DNA of 64,000 nt, from contig JBFLZR010000008.1 in assembly GCA_040756055.1 (NCBI GenBank), forward strand, positions 1 to 64,000. Direction: 5' to 3'. Positions 17,177 to 25,929 of the stretch are shown in pieces (position 1 is the first letter of the stretch; the number at the start of each line of letters is the position of its first letter). The notes beneath the pieces are model-generated. The model was not told the origin of the DNA. It saw only the letters and a program-made list of their open reading frames with translations, and did no database searches. A program made the translations under genes and the position numbers. The stretch comes from Candidatus Zixiibacteriota bacterium. GTDB taxonomy: Bacteria; Zixibacteria; MSB-5A5; GN15; FEB-12.

Positions 17177-18139
17177 ATGAGTATTGTCAGACATATCATA
17201 TGGATTTTGGTAGTTTTGCCTGCTCTGGTTTCGTGTACGAAGCCGGATAAGGGTGTTCTGCAGCAGGATGGGTCGGATCCGCTACCGGTGGCGCTGCTGG
17301 TCGAAAGAGAAATCACGGGCCCAATCCTCAACAGCGACTTACGACGTCCTTTCGGTTTGGCCAGGGACGCACGGGGGAATATATATCTCAATGATTCAGG
17401 AAATGACCGTTTGTTGAGACTCAAGGCCGACCTGACCGCAGACCGTGAGATCGGCGGGTACGGGGCGCAGACGGGACTTCTAAACCGTCCGACCTTTGTG
17501 GCGGTGGATAATAGTCTGAATCTGATGGTGTCCGATGAGGGTAATCGCAGGGTCTCCCGTTACAATTCGCAGCTTGCTTTCGTGGATGCTTTGTCGTTTT
17601 ACGATGAGGATGATCCGTTGAAATTCGGGTATCCATCGGGGATCGCCTTCACCGACTACGGCGAGGTGTGGGTGGCTGATCGCGACAACAATCAGATAGC
17701 AATCTTCAACAACGTCGGCAAGTTCGATCGATTTCTCGGCGACTATGGTTATTCCGGAGGGCAGCTTTCCAGTCCCGAAAAGATTGCCAGAGACGAGCGG
17801 GGTAATTTTATCGTCTGTGACGCCGGGAACGCGCGGGTAGCAGTTTATGACAGCTACGGCAATTTCGCCTATGAGACAGGTCTTGATGGCGACAGCTACC
17901 CGATAGCGGCGACAGCCGACAAGACGCTTTTATGGGTGCTGGACAGGCGCAACAGTAAGGTGCTGTGTTTTGACCGGGAGGGTTACCTGGTTTTCGAGGT
18001 GGGACCGGCTTTGCCGGGGGGGGAATCGTCGCTTAAGAATCCTTCGGATCTGATTATTCTTTCGTCGGGGATGCTCCTGATTTCGGATACCGGGAATAAC
18101 CGTCTGGTCCTTTGTCGAATCGTATACGAAGACAAGTAG
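17177..18139 (+). CDS. NHL-repeat beta-propeller lipoprotein
   Basis: This 320-residue protein has a lipoprotein signal with the lipobox LVSC (Cys20). The mature part is a six-bladed NHL propeller. It shows the recurring pattern of DxxGNxYLxDSGNDRxxR-like blades, for example at FGLARDARGNIYLND, LMVSDEGNRRVSRY, EVWVADRDNNQIAIF, FIVCDAGNARVAVY and LLISDTGNNRLVLC. NHL propellers bind proteins or peptidoglycan-like ligands and rarely have enzyme activity. Sitting 3 bp after DUF5683 copy 2 and 8 bp before the mini-SprA gene, it is most likely a lipid-anchored periplasmic scaffold of the export machine. Confidence 0.82.
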   Translation: MSIVRHIIWILVVLPALVSCTKPDKGVLQQDGSDPLPVALLVEREITGPILNSDLRRPFGLARDARGNIYLNDSGNDRLLRLKADLTADREIGGYGAQTGLLNRPTFVAVDNSLNLMVSDEGNRRVSRYNSQLAFVDALSFYDEDDPLKFGYPSGIAFTDYGEVWVADRDNNQIAIFNNVGKFDRFLGDYGYSGGQLSSPEKIARDERGNFIVCDAGNARVAVYDSYGNFAYETGLDGDSYPIAATADKTLLWVLDRRNSKVLCFDREGYLVFEVGPALPGGESSLKNPSDLIILSSGMLLISDTGNNRLVLCRIVYEDK

Positions 18140-18147
18140 GATAGCCT

Positions 18148-21100
18148 ATGCGAGGCGCGCCTGTCAGGTCAGCGCTGCTGGCTGGTATCATCTCGATTTT
18201 TCTTATATCATCAATCACCGCCAGGACCAATATTACGCTGGTAGGGGAAAAGATCCCGTCGCGCTATTTCATTGGCAGCGTGCTCATATTCGATCAGTCC
18301 GATTCGCTCTATCTGAACGCTGAATTGCTCGTCAGAGAGGTAGATTACCGATTCGACTCGCGTCGCGGCGCCTTCGATCTGTCGGGTTTAGAACACGGGA
18401 CGCAGGACACGCTTCGAATCGTGTACACCGCCGTTCCATCGTGGCTGCGAGCTTCGTATGGCACAACTTTACCGGAAGCTACATCGTCGAGTTCAACACC
18501 GGCCGCCATACCGTCTAATATAGTCAATGAAGGCAGTCGTAGCGGGCAGAGTGATATCAGTATCAGCGGGGCGAAGACATTCCGATTTACGACGCGATCG
18601 GAGGGAGCATCGGATTTCAGTCAATCGCTTGATATGAAGATTTCAGGAAGACTGAGTCCGGGGCTGGAGTTGAGCGGCAATATCTCCGATCGCGGATACG
18701 ACCCTTCCTATGGCACGGCCAACAGCCGGTTGAGTGAACTGGACAAACTCAACCTGAAACTCTCCTCAGATCTATTTGTGGCGCAAGTTGGGGATATTGT
18801 GGTTGGTGATGCCTATTTCGGGGCACCGTCCAAACAAGTGTCGGGGGCGTCATTTGACCTTCGCGGGCGGGCCGGACATTTCAACGCGGCGGCGGCCAGA
18901 CCCAAGGGACGCTTTGAGACAGTCAGCTTTTTCGGCCGTGACGGAACCCAGGGACCATATCAAATCAGCTCCGGCACGGCCGGGTTGCCCATCGTGCCGG
19001 GTTCCGAGACGGTGTGGCTTGATGGAGAGCTTCTGGAGAGGGGCGCCAACAAAGATTACATCGTGGATTATCCCACCGGTCGGATAACGTTCAATGTGAA
19101 TCATCCGATTGACGAACGCTCTCGCATAGAGTGCGACTATGAGCCGCTGCTGTCGGATTTCAAGGGGGAGTTATATTCTACCGGCGGCGGGGTGTCTGCG
19201 GCGGATTCATCGGTAAATGTCAGTGTGGGTTGGTTGCGAGAGGGGGACGACAAAAATGAACCGCTGATCGGAGAGTTGTCGCAGAGTGATCTGAGTATTC
19301 TGGAGATGATGGGAGACAACCTGGGTGACGCTGTTCGTTCGGGAGTGATAGCGGACAGTCTGGGTGATTATGTCATTGTGCCCGACAGCCTGCCCGATAC
19401 CGTTTATCAGTATGTCGGGGATGGCGAGGGGGATTATTCGGTCGGGTTCAGTTATTTCGGGCAGGGGCAAGGGGATTATGTTTTTCTGGGCGGTTCGCAA
19501 TATCGCTTCGTGGGTGAGGGCAACGGGGAGTACCGGCCGCTGGTGAAAATTCCGGCGCCGCAACGAACGGATTATTACCAGTCGAAGATTGAATTGCGGG
19601 ATATCTTGTTCTCCAGTTTCATGGCGAAGATTCAGCAGTCGAAGCTTGACAGGAATCTTTTGTCGGATCGTAATGATGGGGACAACGAGGGATTGTATTA
19701 TTTGGTCGAGGCACGAAGGGATTGGCGCATCAACAATGCCGTGAGTGATGTCAGTCTCACGACGAGTCGGAAAGAGGCGAATTTCAGTACAAGGGAACGT
19801 TTGTACGCCGCGGATTTCAGACGAGAGTACATGTTGCCGGAGGGGTTCGTAGGGGTAACCGATGAAGTGTGGCATGACGCCAGGAGTACTCTGCGGCCCT
19901 CGAAGAAGCTGGTTGTTTCGCCGTTTTACTCGCGGTTGGACTATGAGGACAGTCTGACATCCAGGCGGGGCGGAGTGTCACTGGGTTATGAGCTGTCCGA
20001 TAGAGAGCACGTCAGCGCCGGTTGGAAAACGGTGCGCAGTGACCTTGAGGGCGTATCGCCGGCGAGCGGAGAAGGGGATGTATACAATATCGGGTTGGCC
20101 GCACGGCTGGCGCGTTCGTGGAATTTGAGCGCCGACTTTGAGAATGACAGGCGAAGGAACAGTTATTCGGGCGAGATGCGAGGGACGCGCTATTCGGCTG
20201 TTCGCACGACCGTATCGGGGCAGCACGAGCGGTTGACACATGAGTATTTCGTTGAAGACAGTCTTTCCGAATCTTGGCAGAGGCAGCTTGAGCGCAATCG
20301 TCTATCGGGGTCATCGAACAGGCGGCTGGGCGATCTAAGCTATGGCGCCATGGTCACCTATCAGTGGCTGAGTCGGCCGCTATCAGACGAGAACAGTCTT
20401 CTAAGCAGAGTAAGCTTCAATTATAGCAGTTCCCGCCGTCAACTCGGCTTCGGGGCGTCGTACGCCATTTCCGAAGAGACTCGCAACTCTCGTGGTATTA
20501 CCTATCTCGAGGTACAGGCGGGTGAGGGTGACTATGTTCTCGAGAACGGCGAGTATGTTCCCGACCCGGATGGAAACTATATCCGCGTTGAAGAGACGTT
20601 GTCACAACAGGCCCGGGTGAGGCGCGGCGAGAAATCATTTCACTTCAATAAGGTCTGGTCGGCGGCATTACTGCGATTGAACTCAGGTATCGAAGAGGAG
20701 CTGCTTGCGGATGGCTCGCGCAATGCGTGGTGGGTGGTTCCTTTCTGGTCGGACCGCACACAGCCGTATTTGTTTTATATTCGCAGGTGGGATGCGGACT
20801 TTCGGATAATTCCCATCAAATCGGGCCACGCGGTTAATTTCAGCTATAACGAGGATCGCGAGATTCGCGACATCGCGGGGGCGGCGCGCGAGCGTAACGA
20901 CTTCAAGGGAGCAGTCACGCTCAAGCAGACAACCGGGAAGAGCTATTTTGAACAAGCCGTCGAAATGTTCAGAAATGATCGTGACAGCTATTACAGCGGC
21001 GGAGGGGTGATAGAGGGATACCGGCTATCGGCAGGACTTCGTCAACAGGTCGAATCCAACGAGCTATCGGGGGCGGTGAGTTATCGCCGTGCCGATGCTG

Positions 21101-21399
21101 AGTCGGGAGAGCGGTCGAAGATATATTCCGCCTCGGCATCGTCGCGAATTCAGGTAGTCCAGCGGGGGGAACTTCGTTCCTCGGTGGAGGTCTATCATCA
21201 GACGCTCGATAATTTGAGCGGCGAGCCATCGTTTCTGCTGACAGATAACCGTCCGGGAAAGGACGGAGCGATCTGGTCGGTATCGCTTCGGTATGGTATC
21301 AAGGGGGGAATGAGGGTCAATTTCTCTCTATCGGGCAGACACTCGGACGACAGAACAGCCCGCGTCACCGGGCGCGGCGAATTCGTGGCGGGGTTTTAA
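18148..21399 (+). CDS. Compact SprA-like outer-membrane barrel (mini-SprA)
   Basis: This 1,083-residue protein has a signal peptide (about 8-26) and a long beta-strand-rich body. A module at about 285-335 (GSETVWLDGELLERG, then DYPTGRITF and IECDYEPLL) matches the SprA block at 55366-61281 (GSETITLNGRQLARG, NYDFGQIEL, IDYEYAPFF). The preceding stretch also aligns in pattern (FRFTTRSEGASDF / FDITGNIG; AQVGDIVVG / SIEAGNTTL). It lacks the VDDFE block and the DPSGDN region of true SprA and is about half as long. Three copies of a G-x-G-x-G-[DE]-Y motif occur near 425-455. An Omp85 gene follows 1 bp later. It is probably an outer-membrane channel or surface assembly protein of unknown role. Confidence 0.7.
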   Translation: MRGAPVRSALLAGIISIFLISSITARTNITLVGEKIPSRYFIGSVLIFDQSDSLYLNAELLVREVDYRFDSRRGAFDLSGLEHGTQDTLRIVYTAVPSWLRASYGTTLPEATSSSSTPAAIPSNIVNEGSRSGQSDISISGAKTFRFTTRSEGASDFSQSLDMKISGRLSPGLELSGNISDRGYDPSYGTANSRLSELDKLNLKLSSDLFVAQVGDIVVGDAYFGAPSKQVSGASFDLRGRAGHFNAAAARPKGRFETVSFFGRDGTQGPYQISSGTAGLPIVPGSETVWLDGELLERGANKDYIVDYPTGRITFNVNHPIDERSRIECDYEPLLSDFKGELYSTGGGVSAADSSVNVSVGWLREGDDKNEPLIGELSQSDLSILEMMGDNLGDAVRSGVIADSLGDYVIVPDSLPDTVYQYVGDGEGDYSVGFSYFGQGQGDYVFLGGSQYRFVGEGNGEYRPLVKIPAPQRTDYYQSKIELRDILFSSFMAKIQQSKLDRNLLSDRNDGDNEGLYYLVEARRDWRINNAVSDVSLTTSRKEANFSTRERLYAADFRREYMLPEGFVGVTDEVWHDARSTLRPSKKLVVSPFYSRLDYEDSLTSRRGGVSLGYELSDREHVSAGWKTVRSDLEGVSPASGEGDVYNIGLAARLARSWNLSADFENDRRRNSYSGEMRGTRYSAVRTTVSGQHERLTHEYFVEDSLSESWQRQLERNRLSGSSNRRLGDLSYGAMVTYQWLSRPLSDENSLLSRVSFNYSSSRRQLGFGASYAISEETRNSRGITYLEVQAGEGDYVLENGEYVPDPDGNYIRVEETLSQQARVRRGEKSFHFNKVWSAALLRLNSGIEEELLADGSRNAWWVVPFWSDRTQPYLFYIRRWDADFRIIPIKSGHAVNFSYNEDREIRDIAGAARERNDFKGAVTLKQTTGKSYFEQAVEMFRNDRDSYYSGGGVIEGYRLSAGLRQQVESNELSGAVSYRRADAESGERSKIYSASASSRIQVVQRGELRSSVEVYHQTLDNLSGEPSFLLTDNRPGKDGAIWSVSLRYGIKGGMRVNFSLSGRHSDDRTARVTGRGEFVAGF

Positions 21400-21400
21400 G

Positions 21401-23023
21401 ATGAGACGGTGGTATCTTTCATGCTTGACAGTGCTTCTGTGCTGCCCGATTTCCATCAGGGCCGAGGTTAATTTCACCGGCGAGCCACCATCGAACCGAA
21501 AAGCTGTCGAGCGGCTGGCCGAGCAGGGCGAGGTCGGCATCGACTCTCTCAGAGCACTTCTTGTTAACGAAGGGTATCTGGATGCCGCGGTTTCGGTTGA
21601 GCAGGGACGATTTGTTATTGATGCCGGCAGGCAGAACAGGATTGAGAGCATCATTTGGCTCGATGACGTTGTTGACACGGTGGATGTCGATGTCGTCTTC
21701 GCGAGGGAGGAAGTCGAAAGGCTCATCGAGCGGAAACTGCATAGCTATCGTCGTGAGGGGTATTTTTATGCTTCGGCGATTGTATCGCGGGTTGATCGGC
21801 GCGGTGAAAAGGTAACGATTGAGGCGAGGCTTAATCCGGGACCGGTGCTTGCGCTCGATGGTGTGATATATACGGGTTTGGTGAGGACGAGGCCGGAGAT
21901 GGTGGAGAGGTATATTCCTCCGCTGGACAGTGCGCCGCTTACGGACGAGAAGCTTGGCGATCTGGAGAGGGCGGCAGGCTCGATACCGTTTTTGGATTTC
22001 AGGCCACCTTTGAACATACGACCCAAGCCGGGCTATACGGGGGCCGATATTGAGTTCGTTTTTGCCGAGAAGCGTCAGGCGCTTTTCAGCGGCGGCGCGG
22101 GGTACGTGCCGAACAATGCTACCAGTTTCGTGTGGGATTTGAATCTCCGTTTTGAGAATCTCTTTGGCGGTGGTCGTCGGATTGATATCAAATCCGAGCG
22201 CAGAGAAGAGGATCGTCAGATACTCGATATCGGTTACAATCAGCCGCTTTTTGTTGTGGGGGTTGGCGAGTTTGACTTAAGAGTCGCGACGCGCGACTAT
22301 CGTGACAGGTTTTATGAGTTCGCTTTGAGCGGCGGATATACGGCAAGGCTCAGTTCGGATTTCTCAGCCGGGTTGTCTCTGGGATGGAGGAGCGTGGAAC
22401 CGTCGGATAATACGCCATCGTACTCGAGTTTTTCCGGCGGTTTCACGATAGAGCGGGACAATATCGATAACAAGCTCAACCCAGGTTCCGGGCTTGGCGT
22501 AAGCTGGACAGTGATATATTCCTACCGAAGATACTCGGAGGATAGTCTTCTCGAAGTCGGTCAGAGGACCAGCTTTAATGAGACCCGCAATCGGATTGGT
22601 ATAGATGCTTATCAAAAGATCGGCGGATATCTGGTGGGACATGCGGCTTTTGGATATGTCGGGTTGGAGACGAATGAGTCTTTGCCGCCGCCGGCGGAGT
22701 TGTATTATATCGGAGGGCCGGGAACGATTCGCGGTTATCGCAACGAGCAGTTTGCCGCGATTAGATCGGCATACGCGACTCTGGAGCCGCGGCTGCGGTT
22801 CGATTCGGGATATCTGTTTGTTTTCTACGAGGGGGCTTATATCAACAACCGTGTCGCCGCAGGTGATGGGGGTACTAGGGCGGATGAGTTTTATCGATCG
22901 AGTTACGGGGTCGGCGGGGCGGTAATTGACGGTTCGCGTTCGGTTAGGATTTCGCTGGGGTGGAACCCGGAGGCAAGTTTTGACCAACCGCGGCTATCGC
23001 TGGAATTCTCTTCCGAGATATAA
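21401..23023 (+). CDS. Omp85/BamA-TamA family outer-membrane protein
   Basis: This 540-residue protein has a signal peptide (1-22), two or three POTRA-like domains (about 23-215) and a 16-strand barrel (about 220-540). The loop-6 motif IRGY is seen with Arg444-Gly445-Tyr446 in GGPGTIRGYRN, which is diagnostic for the family. It ends in a beta-signal-like LSLEFSSEI. Omp85 proteins insert or export outer-membrane proteins. With fewer POTRAs than BamA and a dedicated neighbour 1 bp upstream, it is more likely a specialised assembly factor (TamA/Sam50-like) than BamA. Its natural client would be the mini-SprA barrel. Confidence 0.85.
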   Translation: MRRWYLSCLTVLLCCPISIRAEVNFTGEPPSNRKAVERLAEQGEVGIDSLRALLVNEGYLDAAVSVEQGRFVIDAGRQNRIESIIWLDDVVDTVDVDVVFAREEVERLIERKLHSYRREGYFYASAIVSRVDRRGEKVTIEARLNPGPVLALDGVIYTGLVRTRPEMVERYIPPLDSAPLTDEKLGDLERAAGSIPFLDFRPPLNIRPKPGYTGADIEFVFAEKRQALFSGGAGYVPNNATSFVWDLNLRFENLFGGGRRIDIKSERREEDRQILDIGYNQPLFVVGVGEFDLRVATRDYRDRFYEFALSGGYTARLSSDFSAGLSLGWRSVEPSDNTPSYSSFSGGFTIERDNIDNKLNPGSGLGVSWTVIYSYRRYSEDSLLEVGQRTSFNETRNRIGIDAYQKIGGYLVGHAAFGYVGLETNESLPPPAELYYIGGPGTIRGYRNEQFAAIRSAYATLEPRLRFDSGYLFVFYEGAYINNRVAAGDGGTRADEFYRSSYGVGGAVIDGSRSVRISLGWNPEASFDQPRLSLEFSSEI

Positions 23024-23061
23024 AAGTTGACCTTGCGGCTCGTTCGGCATATCGTCATGGT

Positions 23062-23907
23062 GTGTTCAAACTATTAGAGACGCTCAAGCTCATTCGCGCG
23101 GTAAACTGCCTGATCGCCATGGCAGGTGTATGGGTCGGCGCGTATATGACATGGCTTCGCCCGGTTTACTACGCGCCGGCGGCCGCCGGCCTGGCCGCTT
23201 TTCTGATCTGCGCGGCGGGGAATATCATAAACGATCTGCTCGATATCGAAATCGACCGGGTGAGTCATCCGGGGCGCGTGCTTGTCAAGGGAACGGTGTC
23301 GACCCGCTATGCTCTGATTCTTTCGATCTGTTTCAATGTCGTGGCAATCGGACTGGCGCTAACTGTCAGTCTTCCCCTGACAGGGTTGGCGGTAATAGTG
23401 ATATGTTTGCTTTACCTTTATAATTACAGACTGAAGAAGATACCGCTGGCGGGGAATGTGGTTATTTCCCTTTTAGCAGGACTGACTTTTCTCACCGGTG
23501 GGTTCGCCGTCGACTACCGTATGGCGTTGTACCTTCCCGGACCTCTTATAGCGGCCGTTTTCGCGTTTTTTATGAATCTGGTGCGGGAGATTATAAAGGA
23601 CGTGCATGATGTTGAGGGCGATCGGGCGCTTGGTGTGAAGACGCTACCTCAGGTGATTGGCGAGCAGAAAGCCATTATGGTGGCTCTTTCGCTGTTTTTT
23701 GCCCTGGTACTTTTGACGCTGGCGCCGATTCTTTCCGGCTGGTTTGGCAAATGGTATAAAATCATCACGGTGTATATCGTTGACCTTCCGATTCTGGGTT
23801 TTCTCATATTTTTGTGGGGGGATCCCAACCGTCGTATGCTGGCTATCGGCGCGGCGCTGATAAAGGTTGGTATGGCTTTGGGAGTGTTGGCCTTAGTGCT
23901 GGCTTGA
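23062..23907 (+). CDS. UbiA-family prenyltransferase
   Basis: This 281-residue integral membrane protein has about eight helices and two Asp-rich motifs: NIINDLLDIEID (55-65; N57, D58, D61, D65) and REIIKDVHDVEGDR near 175-188. It matches UbiA transferases, especially the archaeal-type geranylgeranylglyceryl phosphate branch that makes ether lipids, by its LIRAVNC start. The GTG start at 23062 leaves no extra N-terminus. The acceptor is unproven. It could be a quinone precursor, a bacteriochlorophyll or a glycerol phosphate. It begins 38 bp after the Omp85 gene, so it may be only by chance part of that operon. Confidence 0.85.
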   Translation: MFKLLETLKLIRAVNCLIAMAGVWVGAYMTWLRPVYYAPAAAGLAAFLICAAGNIINDLLDIEIDRVSHPGRVLVKGTVSTRYALILSICFNVVAIGLALTVSLPLTGLAVIVICLLYLYNYRLKKIPLAGNVVISLLAGLTFLTGGFAVDYRMALYLPGPLIAAVFAFFMNLVREIIKDVHDVEGDRALGVKTLPQVIGEQKAIMVALSLFFALVLLTLAPILSGWFGKWYKIITVYIVDLPILGFLIFLWGDPNRRMLAIGAALIKVGMALGVLALVLA

Positions 23908-23912
23908 TTTTT

Positions 23913-23943
23913 TTGAAACAATTCGTATTTTTCGCGGTATAAT
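23913..23943 (+). promoter_or_regulatory. Promoter of the Bat operon (predicted)
   Basis: TTGAAA at 23913-23918 and a perfect TATAAT at 23938-23943 are separated by 19 bp, which is a long spacer. It lies in the 136-bp gap before the ten-gene Bat operon, after a run of seven T following the UbiA stop. It is the clearest -10 box in this part of the window. Confidence 0.5.
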
Positions 23944-24043
23944 TGCTGTTGTATGCCATAAGCTGTTATATAGCAGAGCGTTAAACGGCGGCCCGAGAGG
24001 GACCAGGAATTTGAGTCTGTAGTTAGATAACGTAATTTTGACC

Positions 24044-24901
24044 ATGACAAAGCTCTTATCGGGATTGATTTTTCTCTTATTGTTGGCGACGCCGCTGTGG
24101 GCTCAGAGTATCAGCGTGTCGCAATCGCTGGATAAGTCCAGCATGGGGTTCGATGATTCGGTCAGATTTGAAATAGTCCTGAAGTGGGAAGGCTCGCAGA
24201 CCGCGTATTTGTTTACCAAGCCGCTTGATCCTTCGTTCGATAACCTCAAAATTCGTAGCTACAGTTCATCGGTGGGATCATCGATTACCGATGGCAAAGA
24301 AATTACGACGCGGAAGTTCGATTTTATTCTCGAGCCGACCTCGGCCGGAGTCGGCCGGATCGAACCGGTCGACATCGGTTATATCAGTTGGCCGGACAGT
24401 CTGCCGGGGCAGTTAGTGACAGAGGTCGTGACAGTGAATATATCATCGCCGAGAGTCGTTGAACCGCCGGGCAGGCCGGCGTGGTGGATTTGGCTGATTA
24501 TAGTTGTAGTGGCCGTGGGAGCATTTTTCGCGGCGATATTTTTCGCTCGCAGGAGGTCCCGTGCAGTCGAGGAGCCGGTTAAGACGGCCCGCGAGGAGTT
24601 TTTGGACAAATTGAAATCAGTAAAGAACGCGGCCGGGTCGGATATGAAGGTATTTCAGACGGAGCTTCACCGGAGTCTGGTGCAGTTTCTGCGAGGTCAG
24701 TATAATTTTGATCCGGTGAATCTTTCTGAAGATAGCTTGATAGAAGAGTTAAAGACGGCCGGTCTGGATGATTTTAAAGCGCGCAAGATAGGCGGCTGGC
24801 TGGTCAGAGCTGGGAAAGATAAGTACAGCCCGATTTCATCGGGGCCCGGAGAGACTATCCGGCTGGAGTCGGAGATAAGAGATTTTTTTGAAAAGTTGTA
24901 A
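24044..24901 (+). CDS. BatD-like membrane protein (short form 1)
   Basis: This 285-residue protein has a cleavable signal (about 2-21, LLLLATPLWAQ), a periplasmic beta-sandwich like the N-terminus of BatD (SQSLDKSSMGFDDSVRFEI), one transmembrane helix (about 145-167) and a charged helical cytoplasmic tail. It thus resembles BatD but is half the length. The ATG at 24044 was preferred to a TTG at 24038. It is the first gene of the Bat operon and is followed 29 bp later by moxR. It may give the MoxR/Bat complex an extra periplasmic sensor arm. Exact function is unknown. Confidence 0.7.
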   Translation: MTKLLSGLIFLLLLATPLWAQSISVSQSLDKSSMGFDDSVRFEIVLKWEGSQTAYLFTKPLDPSFDNLKIRSYSSSVGSSITDGKEITTRKFDFILEPTSAGVGRIEPVDIGYISWPDSLPGQLVTEVVTVNISSPRVVEPPGRPAWWIWLIIVVVAVGAFFAAIFFARRRSRAVEEPVKTAREEFLDKLKSVKNAAGSDMKVFQTELHRSLVQFLRGQYNFDPVNLSEDSLIEELKTAGLDDFKARKIGGWLVRAGKDKYSPISSGPGETIRLESEIRDFFEKL

Positions 24902-24930
24902 TGTGATTATAAACGGAGGACAGTGAGTTA

Positions 24931-25920
24931 ATGGACACTGACATTCAGCAAATTCAGGCGAAGGTTGAGAAAGAATCGGCATTCGTCGAGAAATTGATGG
25001 GCCAGATCAGCAGTGTTATTGTGGGCCAGAATTATCTGGTGGAACGTCTGCTGGTCGGTATCCTGGCGGACGGCCACATATTAATAGAAGGTGTGCCGGG
25101 GCTGGCCAAGACGCTTTCGGTGAACACTCTCAGCGCCGCTTTGGAGGCGAAGTTTCAGCGTATTCAATTTACCCCGGATCTTCTCCCGGCGGACCTGATC
25201 GGTACGATGATATACAATCCCCAGACGGCGGCGTTCTCGGTCAAGAAGGGGCCGGTGTTCGCCAATATTATTCTCGCCGATGAGATCAACCGCGCTCCCG
25301 CCAAAGTGCAGTCGGCTCTTTTGGAGGCCATGCAGGAGAGGCAGGTGACAATCGGGGAGAACACCTATAAGCTGGACGAGCCTTTCCTTGTCCTGGCGAC
25401 TCAGAATCCGATTGAGCAGGAGGGCACGTATCCACTGCCGGAGGCGCAGATTGACAGGTTCATGTTGATGCTCAAGATCACGTATCCATCGCCTGCCGAA
25501 GAGCGGATAATCATGGATCGCAACACGGCTACGGAGAAGATTGCGGTTTCGAAGGTGGTGAGTCCTAAGGATATTATCAAAGCGCGCGAGGTGGTGCGTT
25601 CGATATACGTTGATGATAAGGTTAAGGACTATATCGTCAATATCGTCTTCGCGTCGCGTGAGCCGGAGAAATACGGCTTGGCCGAACTCAAGGATTTGAT
25701 CGCTTATGGTGCGTCGCCGAGAGCCACGATATATCTCAATCTGGCGGCGAAGGCGCACGCTTTCTTGAAAGGACGCGGGTATATCACGCCGGAGGATGTG
25801 AAGGCGATAGGCCATGATGTAATGCGTCACCGCATTCTGATTACCTATGAGGCAGAGGCGGAAGAGATCACCAGTGACGACATTGTAACGAAGATATTCG
25901 ACGCCGTAGAGGTTCCGTAA
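24931..25920 (+). CDS. MoxR-family AAA+ ATPase
   Basis: This 329-residue cytoplasmic ATPase has Walker A GVPGLAKT (54-61), Walker B IILADE (Asp117-Glu118) and the family's NRAPAKVQSALLEAMQERQV stretch with sensor 1 at ATQNPIEQEGTYPLPEAQ. MoxR proteins act as chaperones that help VWA-domain proteins assemble or mature. Here the VWA clients are encoded just downstream (DUF58, BatA, BatB). It is the second gene of the operon, 10 bp before the DUF58 gene. Confidence 0.95.
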   Translation: MDTDIQQIQAKVEKESAFVEKLMGQISSVIVGQNYLVERLLVGILADGHILIEGVPGLAKTLSVNTLSAALEAKFQRIQFTPDLLPADLIGTMIYNPQTAAFSVKKGPVFANIILADEINRAPAKVQSALLEAMQERQVTIGENTYKLDEPFLVLATQNPIEQEGTYPLPEAQIDRFMLMLKITYPSPAEERIIMDRNTATEKIAVSKVVSPKDIIKAREVVRSIYVDDKVKDYIVNIVFASREPEKYGLAELKDLIAYGASPRATIYLNLAAKAHAFLKGRGYITPEDVKAIGHDVMRHRILITYEAEAEEITSDDIVTKIFDAVEVP

Positions 25921-25929
25921 TAGTCGGCT

